Below are positions 1 through 6,445 of a stretch of DNA of 11,166 nt, one piece after another. This DNA comes from an uncultured Chlamydiaceae bacterium (GTDB lineage Bacteria; Chlamydiota; Chlamydiia; Chlamydiales; Chlamydiaceae): the NCBI GenBank assembly GCA_937884635.1, contig CALGBW010000005.1:1-11166 (forward strand). The letters run 5' to 3'. Under the pieces are notes generated by a model. That model saw only the letters and a program-made list of their open reading frames with translations. It was not told the DNA's origin and made no database searches. Each line of letters opens with the position of its first letter. Position 1 is the stretch's first letter. The translations under genes were made by a program, and so were the position numbers.

Positions 1-710
1 AATGGTTTTCTCCTGATGCCTCTAAGTACTTTTACGTGTCATATAAATTTGGTATTCCTAAAATTTTCATGGGTTCCCTGAACCACCCCATGACAGAAAA
101 AGTGCTACACCTGCCTGGGAATCAATTCATGCCAACGTTCTCTCCTAAGAAAAAACTCCTAGCTTTTGTCTCAGATATAAACGGCAATCCTGATTTGTTT
201 ATTCAACCCTTTTCATTAGCAACAGGGGCTGTTGGAAAACCAAAACGCCTACTCAATGAAAAGTTTGGAACACAAGGAAACCCATCATTCAGTCCAGATG
301 GCTCTAAGCTTGTCTTTGTTTCTAATAAAGATGGTCTTCCACGCTTGTATATCATGCAGCTATTCCCTGAAGTGCTACCTCCCCGTTTACTTACAAAAAA
401 ATACAGAAATAGCAGTTGCCCAACATGGTCTCCAGATGGTAAAAAAATAGCCTTCTGTGCAGCCATTAAAGGTGTGCGTCAGATATGCGTATATGACCTT
501 ACAACAGGACAAGATTCGCAGCTAACTTCAACTCCCCTACACAAAGAAAGCCCTTCCTGGGCGATCGATAGTCATCACCTTGTGTTTAGCGCAGGAAATG
601 CCTCTGAATCTGAACTGTACTTGTTAAGTCTGATTACCCAAAAAAGTAAAAAAATTGTTATAGGATCAGGAGAGAAGCGATTCCCGTCCTGGGGAGCTTT
701 TTCCAAGTGA
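1..710 (+). CDS. tolB: TolB periplasmic beta-propeller protein, 3' part
   Basis: The reading frame is open to the left edge (first full codon at base 3, reading WFSPDASKYFYV), so the true start lies outside the window. An internal GTG at 36 is not the start. The visible part is a run of WD40-like TolB blades, each with an [FW]SPDG-type turn: FSPD at the edge, FSPDGSKLVFVS, WSPDGKKIAF and a degenerate last one (SWAIDSHHLVFS), ending in an FPSWG motif. TolB is an exported beta-propeller that binds the lipoprotein Pal and links the inner-membrane Tol proteins to the outer membrane during envelope constriction. The pal gene follows 103 bases downstream on the same strand, the standard tolB-pal order. 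The identification comes from blade motifs plus context. It matches chlamydial CT599 by position. Confidence 0.93.
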   Translation, partial: WFSPDASKYFYVSYKFGIPKIFMGSLNHPMTEKVLHLPGNQFMPTFSPKKKLLAFVSDINGNPDLFIQPFSLATGAVGKPKRLLNEKFGTQGNPSFSPDGSKLVFVSNKDGLPRLYIMQLFPEVLPPRLLTKKYRNSSCPTWSPDGKKIAFCAAIKGVRQICVYDLTTGQDSQLTSTPLHKESPSWAIDSHHLVFSAGNASESELYLLSLITQKSKKIVIGSGEKRFPSWGAFSK

Positions 711-736
711 TAATAGATTTAAGATAGCGGTTATAC

Positions 737-786
737 AAAGGAGGAAGCGAGAATTGGGCTGCTGCTAGCAGGAGCTATCCCCCCTT
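737..786 (+). promoter_or_regulatory. tolB-pal spacer with possibly masked Shine-Dalgarno and mini-ORF
   Basis: A near-perfect Shine-Dalgarno, AAAGGAGG (737-744), sits about 70 bases before the pal start, with no long gene behind it. Nine bases after it is a TTG opening a five-codon frame (TTG GGC TGC TGC TAG, 754-768). Further on, CCCCCCTT (779-786) can pair with AAGGAGG, leaving one A-C mismatch. The palindrome CTGCTAGCAG (762-771) lies between them. This could be a leader or translation-coupling element in front of pal. It could also be a chance purine run. The function is inferred only. Confidence 0.3.
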
Positions 787-813
787 ATCTTCATAGGCAA
801 GGTTTCTCGAACA

Positions 814-1395
814 ATGTTCATGACGAAAAAATATACCAAAGTATTCGGTTGCTTGTTTCTTACTCTTCTTTCCCTCTCTTCATGTTCATATCCTTCTTAT
901 GACTGGGGTGGTTGTGGTTGCGATCATGCAAGAAAGAGAAAAAACAACTCCTTCGGTTTTGTCCCCCTATACACAGAAGAGGAGTTAAACCAAGCTTTTT
1001 CCCAATCTAGTTTTGATTCCAAAGAAGAGCAGTTTTATCAGGCTAGCAACCCAGCTGTGTCATTCCACAACATCACATTTGCTACGGATAGCTACACAAT
1101 CAAGGGTGAGGATAATCTAACAGTCCTATCCAGCATCGTGCATTACCTGCAAAAAAATCCTAAAATTATGCTATACATTGAGGGGCATACTGATGAGCGT
1201 GGTGCAGCTTCTTACAATTTAGCTTTAGGCTCTCGCAGAGCGAACTCTGTTAAACAACACTTAGTCCGCCTAGGTATTCCTGCTGAGCGTCTTTTCACCG
1301 TGTCATATGGTAAGGAGCAGCCTATACACCCCGGTCATAATGAATTAGCCTGGCAACAAAACCGCAGAACAGCATTTAGAATCCATGCAAAATAA
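814..1395 (+). CDS. pal: Pal, peptidoglycan-associated lipoprotein
   Basis: This is a 193-residue protein with a lipoprotein signal peptide: a KK-containing n-region, a hydrophobic core, and lipobox LSSC with the lipidated Cys at residue 24. A Cys-containing linker follows. The C-terminal OmpA-like domain spans about residues 86-191. It includes ITFATDS, the IEGHTDERG motif (122-130) and the peptidoglycan-contacting helix YNLALGSRRANSVKQHL (134-150). Pal anchors the outer membrane to peptidoglycan and is TolB's partner. An in-frame ATG at 820 is an equally possible start, because neither has a strong SD at normal spacing; 814 is kept as the first. It agrees well with chlamydial CT600. The stop overlaps the start of the next gene by 11 bases, implying translational coupling. 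Confidence 0.95.
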   Translation: MFMTKKYTKVFGCLFLTLLSLSSCSYPSYDWGGCGCDHARKRKNNSFGFVPLYTEEELNQAFSQSSFDSKEEQFYQASNPAVSFHNITFATDSYTIKGEDNLTVLSSIVHYLQKNPKIMLYIEGHTDERGAASYNLALGSRRANSVKQHLVRLGIPAERLFTVSYGKEQPIHPGHNELAWQQNRRTAFRIHAK

Positions 1396-1987
1396 AATCC
1401 TTATCTTGTGTTGTCTTGGCTTAGGGATAAGCGTATCTTCTCTAGCCGCTAGCCGGGCGCCTTCCATACAAGTGTTACTTGCAGAGGTAGAAGATGCCTC
1501 TGCTAAGATCGTTGCTCATGAGTCTGAGCTTATGATGCTAGCAGAAAGATTAGATGAACAGGACTCCCAACTACAAAAGCTATCCACCGTGCCTTCGCAG
1601 CAGCTATCCCAGAAACTACGAGAGCTAGAGCAAGAACAGAAAACTCTTGCTAAAACTGTCTCTGTTCTCACTGCGTCTGTGCAAACATTACAAACTACGA
1701 TTCAAAATAAATTCCAAGAAGTCCAAGCGTCTCACAAGACGCTTACCCAAGACTTAAAATTACTCCGTCAATCATTACTCGCCTTGGTCAATGATTCTTC
1801 TCTAGAGGGAGTCACAGACTTTACGGAAGCCGTTCCCAGTCATATTCACCTGGTGCGCAGCGGTGAAACATTAAATAAAATAGCCGCGAAACACAAAATC
1901 TCCGTTGCAGAACTAAAAAAATTAAACAACCTTTCTTCCGACGTTATTTACGAAAATCAAAAACTCTATCTACCTAAAAAGAAATAA
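1385..1987 (+). CDS. Exported coiled-coil protein with C-terminal LysM domain (CT601-like)
   Basis: A 200-residue protein starting with an ATG inside the last codons of pal. Residues 1-22 look like a Sec signal peptide (hydrophobic core after MQNK, likely cleavage near SLAAS). Residues 33-135 are rich in L, E, K and Q with heptad-like spacing and probably form a coiled coil. Residues 155-197 are a LysM domain (HLVRSGETLNKIAAKHKIS through ENQKLYLP), which binds N-acetylglucosamine-containing glycan. In Tol-Pal operons the gene after pal is normally cpoB/ybgF, which also begins with an exported coiled coil but ends in TPR repeats. Here the tail is LysM, so a CpoB-like role is inferred from position. 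No catalytic motif is visible. Chlamydial genomes carry this gene as CT601, sometimes named papQ. Confidence 0.85.
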   Translation: MQNKILILCCLGLGISVSSLAASRAPSIQVLLAEVEDASAKIVAHESELMMLAERLDEQDSQLQKLSTVPSQQLSQKLRELEQEQKTLAKTVSVLTASVQTLQTTIQNKFQEVQASHKTLTQDLKLLRQSLLALVNDSSLEGVTDFTEAVPSHIHLVRSGETLNKIAAKHKISVAELKKLNNLSSDVIYENQKLYLPKKK

Positions 1988-2094
1988 CGTTACAAAAAAA
2001 AAGAAGTCTATTTTTCTTTCTTTGAAAACAAGAATAGCATTTGTACGTTCCCAAAAAATAACAATATTTATAAATAAGAAATCGGGTTAATCGT

Positions 2095-2100
2095 TATAAT
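2095..2100 (+). promoter_or_regulatory. Possible -10 element for the CT602-like gene
   Basis: A perfect TATAAT lies 31 bases before the ATG at 2132, in a very A/T-rich 144-base gap after the tolB-pal operon. No convincing -35 is found 16-18 bases upstream. It is a plausible but weak sigma-66 promoter, and A/T-rich sequence makes chance matches common. Confidence 0.35.
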
Positions 2101-2131
2101 TTTTATTAAATGAGGTGCCCAACCACAACAA

Positions 2132-2518
2132 ATGAAACCCACTATTGTTGTTTTTGGAGAATCGGAAAAGGGGCTTTATGATACGGCATATGTTTGCAAC
2201 TCCGTATCAGACCTTTATGAACATTTAGGTGACGGGAAGAGTGGTATTTCCCTTGCTATCCAAGCCTTGATGTACAATTATAGCGTTATCTTTTTTAAGG
2301 TAGAAGAGGAAGGATATAGCATAGATAGTTACTTCTTCGGACTACATTTCCTGAATTCTCAAGCAGCTATTAACTATATAGTCGCACTAGCGTTACCAGG
2401 CGTAGGTGACCGCTACGTAATAGAGGCCTCCTACTCCCTTTGTCGCAAATATCATTGCATTTTGCTCTTTCGCAACCACGACCTTTATGATTTGCTTACC
2501 TACACAGTAGCGCAGTAA
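2132..2518 (+). CDS. Conserved chlamydial hypothetical protein (CT602-like)
   Basis: A 128-residue protein of unknown function. No signal peptide or clear transmembrane segment is seen. The N-terminus (KPTIVVFGESEKG) and the alternating hydrophobic stretches (YSVIFFKV, INYIVALALP, HCILLFRN) suggest a small alpha/beta fold. The start is the only in-frame ATG, because a TGA lies seven codons upstream. A GAGGTG at 2112-2117 is some 14 bases away, longer than usual for an SD. By position between CT601-like and ahpC genes it corresponds to C. trachomatis CT602. It ends one base from the convergent ahpC stop, leaving no room for a separate terminator on either strand. Confidence 0.75.
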   Translation: MKPTIVVFGESEKGLYDTAYVCNSVSDLYEHLGDGKSGISLAIQALMYNYSVIFFKVEEEGYSIDSYFFGLHFLNSQAAINYIVALALPGVGDRYVIEASYSLCRKYHCILLFRNHDLYDLLTYTVAQ

Positions 2519-2519
2519 G

Positions 2520-3110
2520 TTAGTCTATCATTTCAAAGTAGGCTTTTAAACCTTCTTCGTTAGGAAGCATTGCTCTTTGCCCTTGCGACCAGTTAGCTGG
2601 GCATACCATGCCGTGTGCTTCAAAAAAGCTCAAGGCATCTAATACACGAAGCTCTTCTCCAATAGAACGGCCTAAAGGAAGATCATTAATGACAATATGA
2701 CGAACAACTCCCTGTCTGTCGATTAGGAATGTTCCTCTGAAAGCAACCTCCTGCTCATGAGAAAATACCCCATAAGCTTCAGATATTGTATGTGATGTGT
2801 CTGCTAATAAAGGATACTCAATACCTTCTATTCCCCCAGCGCTTTTTGGTGTAGCCAACCATCTAGCGTGGGTTTCTAAATCATCTACAGAACACCCTAT
2901 AACAACTGCATCTCTTTCAGCAAAATCACGTGCTTTCTCCTGAAAAGCATGTAATTCCGTAGGACAAACGTAAGTGAAATCTTTAGGATAGAAGAACAGA
3001 ACGACATTTTTACCAAGGTAATCACGCAATGAAATCTCTAAAACTTCACCAGCAACAACAGCCTTTCCTGTAAAGTTAGGTGCTAACTTTCCAATGCAAA
3101 CGGCGCCCAT
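2520..3110 (-). CDS. ahpC: AhpC/Tsa-type 2-Cys peroxiredoxin
   Basis: A 196-residue thioredoxin-fold peroxidase that reduces hydrogen peroxide and organic peroxides in the cytoplasm. The peroxidatic motif is FTYVCPTE with Cys49; the resolving Cys170 is in GMVCPANW near the C-terminus, so this is a typical 2-Cys enzyme. Other family marks are FFYPKDF and FRGTFLIDRQGVVRH. Length is normal. The ATG has a GAGGT sequence 8 bases upstream. A tRNA-Arg gene ends 31 bases upstream on the same strand, and the two may share a transcript. It corresponds to chlamydial CT603. No AhpF partner or thioredoxin gene is in view. Confidence 0.95.
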   Translation of the reverse strand: MGAVCIGKLAPNFTGKAVVAGEVLEISLRDYLGKNVVLFFYPKDFTYVCPTELHAFQEKARDFAERDAVVIGCSVDDLETHARWLATPKSAGGIEGIEYPLLADTSHTISEAYGVFSHEQEVAFRGTFLIDRQGVVRHIVINDLPLGRSIGEELRVLDALSFFEAHGMVCPANWSQGQRAMLPNEEGLKAYFEMID

Positions 3111-3141
3111 GATCTTACCTCAAATATCTCGATATAGAAAA

Positions 3142-3214
3142 CGCACCAGAGAGGACTCGAACCTCTGACCACCTGGTTCGTAGCCAGGTACTCTATCCAC
3201 TGAGCTACTGGTGC
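3142..3214 (-). tRNA. tRNA-Arg (anticodon ACG)
   Basis: A complete 73-base cloverleaf on the minus strand. The acceptor stem is GCACCAG/CTGGTGC with discriminator G. The D arm is GCTC/GAGT, and the anticodon stem CCTGG/CCAGG encloses loop CTACGAA, giving anticodon ACG. The T arm is AGAGG-TTCGAGT-CCTCT. CCA is not encoded; TTTT follows. A34 is normally deaminated to inosine by TadA, letting one tRNA read CGU, CGC and CGA. Confidence 0.97.
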
Positions 3215-3228
3215 ATATCCGAGGGGAA

Positions 3229-3258
3229 AGTGTAGACGAAGAAGCCCCAAATGATCAA
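3229..3258 (-). promoter_or_regulatory. Sigma-66 (housekeeping) type promoter of tRNA-Arg
   Basis: On the minus strand, -35 TTGATC (3253-3258) and -10 TACACT (3229-3234) are 18 bases apart. The mature tRNA 5' end lies 14 bases past the -10, and the space between is the GC-rich CCCCTCGG. Such a discriminator is typical of stable-RNA promoters. ahpC may be read through from here. Confidence 0.6.
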
Positions 3259-3294
3259 GCTTTTCTCCTCCGTTTACGAAAAAACCCGCAAAAA

Positions 3295-4539
3295 TCAGTC
3301 ATTGTACTCAGGAAATAGATAAGGTTTTCTTGAAACAAGAAACTTTTCGCGCCCTTTAGCACATAAACTACGCAAAGACCAGGTGATATACCGTTCTTTC
3401 CGACAGATAGCTATATATTCCTTTCCACCCAACCCCTTGTCTAAAAGTTTTTGCCGAGCAGGAATTTTATCTAAAGCACAAAAAGCCTGTTTCACCTGCT
3501 CTGGATATAGATGATGGAGCACACCTAGAATGGCACTCTGCGTTTCCATAGGTAAAAAACTATGCGGTTGTTCAATAAGCAATAATACCCCGGAACAATA
3601 TTCCATTTTAAATTTACCAAAGAAAGGTTCATAACAAAATGGCTGGAAGCGCACCCCGGGCAATCCAATCTTATTTAACTCCTGCGCTACACGATAGCCA
3701 TCCATCCAAGGAGCACCGAATACTTTAAAAGGCAGCGTATACCCCACTCCAATACTAACTATCGATAACCCTCCGATAATTCCTGTAGTAGCATAAAAAA
3801 TACCTGAATCAGACTCCGGAATTTGCGGGCTAGTTGGTATCCAATTTAATCCTGTATCAGAAAACAGCATAGACCGTTTCCAACCTTGCATAGGGACGAC
3901 TATTACTTCAGCATGTGGGGCATACTTTGCCTTATAAAACAAAGCTAATTCTCCAGGAGTCATCCCATAGCAATAAGGGATCTCCGGACCATATTGTCGA
4001 TCATAAGAGGCTGGTAGTGGCCCATCCACAATCAACCCTCCCATAGGATTAGGGCGATCTAAAATCACAATAGGCTTATGGTGCTGTTCAGCAGCTTGAA
4101 TAAGCTGTAGAAGAGAAATTACAAAAACATACGAACGAACACCAATGTCCTGCACGTCATATACAAGAAGATCATTCTCTTCAAAAATAGATTCTGGAAT
4201 AGTCGCTACTCCATATAGAGAAATCGCATTCACTCCAGATAAACATGGGTTCCATTTAGGCCCCTCTACAGAAGAAACACCATAATAACCATGCTCCAAC
4301 GTACATAATGTCGTTAGAGAACAAATAGAAGAACGGTGAAACAGTTCTAGAGCTTCTTGTCCATGTTGATTGATGGCTGCACTATGCGTAATCAAAGCAA
4401 TGCGTTTACCCTGCAAAAACTGAATAAAACGTTCTTCTTCAAATACGCGATCCAAACCAACAAGCACGCGGCAGGGGCTAGCTAGAGGTAGTAGACAAAA
4501 TAAACAACAGAAACATCGAAAAAAGAAGACGCTTTTCAT
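3295..4539 (-). CDS. Exported DUF1343 protein, probable exo-beta-N-acetylmuramidase (NamZ/YbbC family, GH171; CT605-like)
   Basis: A 414-residue protein with an N-terminal hydrophobic, Cys/Phe-rich signal sequence (residues 1-23). DUF1343 motifs follow in order: LQGKRIALITHSA (42-54), LEHGYYG (81-87), LLVYDVQDIGVRSYVF (124-139), ILDRPNPMGG (159-168), IPYCYGMTPGEL (187-198), WIPTSPQIPES (233-243) and PFKVFGAPWMD (270-280). B. subtilis NamZ (YbbC) removes N-acetylmuramic acid from non-reducing ends of peptidoglycan fragments. The same reaction is inferred here and would fit chlamydial peptidoglycan turnover. The segment that is usually GRGT reads GVGY (264-267), so activity is not certain. Upstream, TTGACG (4576-4581) and TTTAAG (4555-4560) could be a promoter, but the 15-base spacer is short. 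AAGGGA is some 13 bases from the ATG. Confidence 0.82.
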   Translation of the reverse strand: MKSVFFFRCFCCLFCLLPLASPCRVLVGLDRVFEEERFIQFLQGKRIALITHSAAINQHGQEALELFHRSSICSLTTLCTLEHGYYGVSSVEGPKWNPCLSGVNAISLYGVATIPESIFEENDLLVYDVQDIGVRSYVFVISLLQLIQAAEQHHKPIVILDRPNPMGGLIVDGPLPASYDRQYGPEIPYCYGMTPGELALFYKAKYAPHAEVIVVPMQGWKRSMLFSDTGLNWIPTSPQIPESDSGIFYATTGIIGGLSIVSIGVGYTLPFKVFGAPWMDGYRVAQELNKIGLPGVRFQPFCYEPFFGKFKMEYCSGVLLLIEQPHSFLPMETQSAILGVLHHLYPEQVKQAFCALDKIPARQKLLDKGLGGKEYIAICRKERYITWSLRSLCAKGREKFLVSRKPYLFPEYND

Positions 4540-4819
4540 TTTGCCAGCTTATCCCTTAAACCCATACATAACTAACGTCAAGATAAAGCTTCTCCCTTCT
4601 CTAGAGCAAGAAAAATACTTTAACAAGATCAGCTTTGAAAGATATTTCAAGTAAATAAGAGTATTTGTTGACATTTTTAATTTTAAATCCCATTGCGAAA
4701 CATAAAAAAATAAACTTCCAAGCACAAATAGTAACCTTTTCTTTCACATAGCAATTATCTTACGATGCTATTACCATTCCCCTAAATGTATGCAAATTCG
4801 ATTGGAACGAGGTAATAAT

Positions 4820-5056
4820 ATGTCAGCAATTGGTGGCGGTGACCCACGTTGTAACCATAACCCTAGTTGGCTTTGTCCAGCCTGTTATCCAAATGGCTAT
4901 GGTCAAAGCGATCCTTGGATTTTTGGTGATGGAGGCTCATCACAAACAGGAAGCAGCACAACAAATACTACAGATTCTACTCACTCCTCTTCTAATAATT
5001 CTGGTAATTCTGGTAATCAAGATTCACGAAACTGCAATCCTTTGACGAAGTGTTAG
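4820..5056 (+). CDS. Small Cys- and Ser/Asn-rich protein, MSAI-GGG family member 1
   Basis: No function is recognised. I chose the ATG at 4820 (78 residues) over an upstream in-frame ATG at 4790. CGAGG ends 7 bases before it, and the RBS and start context match those of the other family member at 10003. The protein opens MSAIGGG, then has a Cys-rich part with C11, H13, C19 and C22 (WLCPAC is a CxxC pair), a low-complexity S/T/N/G stretch (about 38-66), and ends in CNPLTKC with C72 and C78. Five Cys in 78 residues could bind metal or form disulfides. No signal peptide or membrane segment is visible. A TTGACA lies at 4668-4673, but no matching -10 is apparent. It converges on rpoN. Confidence 0.6.
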   Translation: MSAIGGGDPRCNHNPSWLCPACYPNGYGQSDPWIFGDGGSSQTGSSTTNTTDSTHSSSNNSGNSGNQDSRNCNPLTKC

Positions 5057-5101
5057 CCTACTGTAGCTGCAAAATAATCACATTTTGCTAATGCTATCTA
5101 G

Positions 5102-5151
5102 AGCACCTTCCATTTTGACTTGAAAACTAACACGTCCAGAAGGAAGGTGCT
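5102..5151. terminator. Long inverted repeat between convergent genes
   Basis: AGCACCTTCC (5102-5111) and GGAAGGTGCT (5142-5151) form a perfect 10-base-pair stem around a 30-base loop, with partial internal pairing (GAC/GTC). It sits between the ends of the small plus-strand gene (5056) and rpoN (stop at 5160). That position suits a bidirectional terminator. No clear T-run follows on either strand, so it could instead be a 3'-end processing or stability structure. Confidence 0.5.
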
Positions 5152-5159
5152 ACACGTCG

Positions 5160-6419
5160 TTAAACCTTTCGCCTATGCGCAGGAAGGATATGTAGTTGAT
5201 TGCGATATTTTGCTACAGTACGTCGCGCGCAGGCTACACCCTGAGCACTGATTTTTTCACTAATTTCTGCATCAGATAGGGGTGTTGTTTCCGTAGCTAT
5301 GAGTTGTCGGATCCAATTTAATACAGTTTCTTTTGTGGTCGTAGTTGCACCACAAACCTTTTGAGGGAACAAGCTTTTCATCGGAATAATACCTATAGGA
5401 ACAGCTAGCGCTTTCCCCTCTATCGCACGAAATATAGTAGATTCATGACATCCAAGGTCTTTCGCTAGTGTTTTTGCAGAGAGAAAATCTGGTTGACGCT
5501 TCTGCCCCAGAACATATTCTTTCTGATAAAACAGGGCTCTCTGTACTACAGCAAGTAATGTTTGCTCTCTTTTCTTTAGGTTTTTAATCAGCCATTTTGC
5601 CGCTACTAGCTGTTGCGAGAGCTCCTTCCTCTCCTCCTTAGGTATCCTAGCGTAAAGAGAGGTCACATCCTGATTGAGTTTAATCACAGGCAGCCCTAGA
5701 GAGCTGATTCTTATACTCCAAACTTCATCTTGGTATTCAGCATATACATCTGGAAGAGAGGGTTGTACGGATCGGGTAGAAAACCCTGAAACCGGACTCC
5801 AAGGGATAGAAGACAAAGCTTCTTTTAAAGCATGACGAATGGCCTCTAAAGGCAAATGCATTTTCTTAGCTATAGAAGAAAAATCACATGCAATCAAGGA
5901 GGTGTAGTGATGATAGATAATTTGATAAGCCAAATCGTATTTCGTATTCCGCAGTAAGAATAACCAATATTCTTGCAAAGAAGTTGAGGCAATCCCCCTT
6001 GGTTGAAAATCTTGAATACGCCTACGAATCGCTTCTATCTGTTCCACTGAAGCAGGAATACACCAAGAAAGCTCTTCTGGATCTTGGGTAAATAAACCAT
6101 CATCCGAAAGGTTCCCAATAATCTGTTGCGCAATGAGCAAATCATGCTCCTCAGAGAATGTTTCCTTAGCCTGAGCAATTAAAAATGGGTATAAAGCAGG
6201 TGTACTAGGATGCGTCATTTCAATAACAGAAAAGGCGTTCCCTGCTTCCATAGACTCCCCCTCTTCTAAACCGGATAGATCAAAAAAGGGATTTATAGTG
6301 ATTTGCTGAACGAGATATGTAGATAGCTCTGCTAAGGGAGCCTGCAACATATGCAATCCTTGTTGCAGGCGTAACGACGCCAATGGAGCTAATGATAATT
6401 TATGACTTTGGCGTAGCAT
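5160..6419 (-). CDS. rpoN: RNA polymerase sigma-54 factor RpoN
   Basis: Starting at the ATG at 6419 it has 419 residues. Region I (about 4-48) shows the Gln/Leu-rich activator-response helix (SLRLQQGLHMLQAPLAEL...NPFFDL). The core-binding domain follows. The helix-turn-helix TLAKDLGCHESTIFRAIEGK (about 316-335) and the RpoN box ARRTVAKYRNQL (398-409), which reads the -24 promoter element, are both intact. The frame stays open upstream to 6590, inside uvrD, but that part does not look like sigma-54, and region I begins right after 6419. AGGG two bases from the ATG is a poor SD, so coupling to uvrD (26 bases upstream) is plausible. Sigma-54 needs an AAA+ activator; none is in this window. It matches CT609. 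Confidence 0.93.
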   Translation of the reverse strand: MLRQSHKLSLAPLASLRLQQGLHMLQAPLAELSTYLVQQITINPFFDLSGLEEGESMEAGNAFSVIEMTHPSTPALYPFLIAQAKETFSEEHDLLIAQQIIGNLSDDGLFTQDPEELSWCIPASVEQIEAIRRRIQDFQPRGIASTSLQEYWLFLLRNTKYDLAYQIIYHHYTSLIACDFSSIAKKMHLPLEAIRHALKEALSSIPWSPVSGFSTRSVQPSLPDVYAEYQDEVWSIRISSLGLPVIKLNQDVTSLYARIPKEERKELSQQLVAAKWLIKNLKKREQTLLAVVQRALFYQKEYVLGQKRQPDFLSAKTLAKDLGCHESTIFRAIEGKALAVPIGIIPMKSLFPQKVCGATTTTKETVLNWIRQLIATETTPLSDAEISEKISAQGVACARRTVAKYRNQLHILPAHRRKV

Positions 6420-6445
6420 ATCCCTAATAAAACAAGGGATCTCTC

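Noticed and set aside
203..466. Antisense 87-codon frame within tolB
   Set aside because: It is covered by clear TolB blades on the other strand and has no family resemblance.
1988..2131. Terminator in the A/T-rich gap after the LysM gene
   Set aside because: The A-run and the T/C-rich run could pair loosely, but no GC-containing stem with a T-tract is seen.
4830..5045. Alternative-frame hydrophobic 71-codon ORF inside small gene 1
   Set aside because: The other frame has a better RBS and a start conserved with its paralogue. This frame is a hydrophobic by-product.
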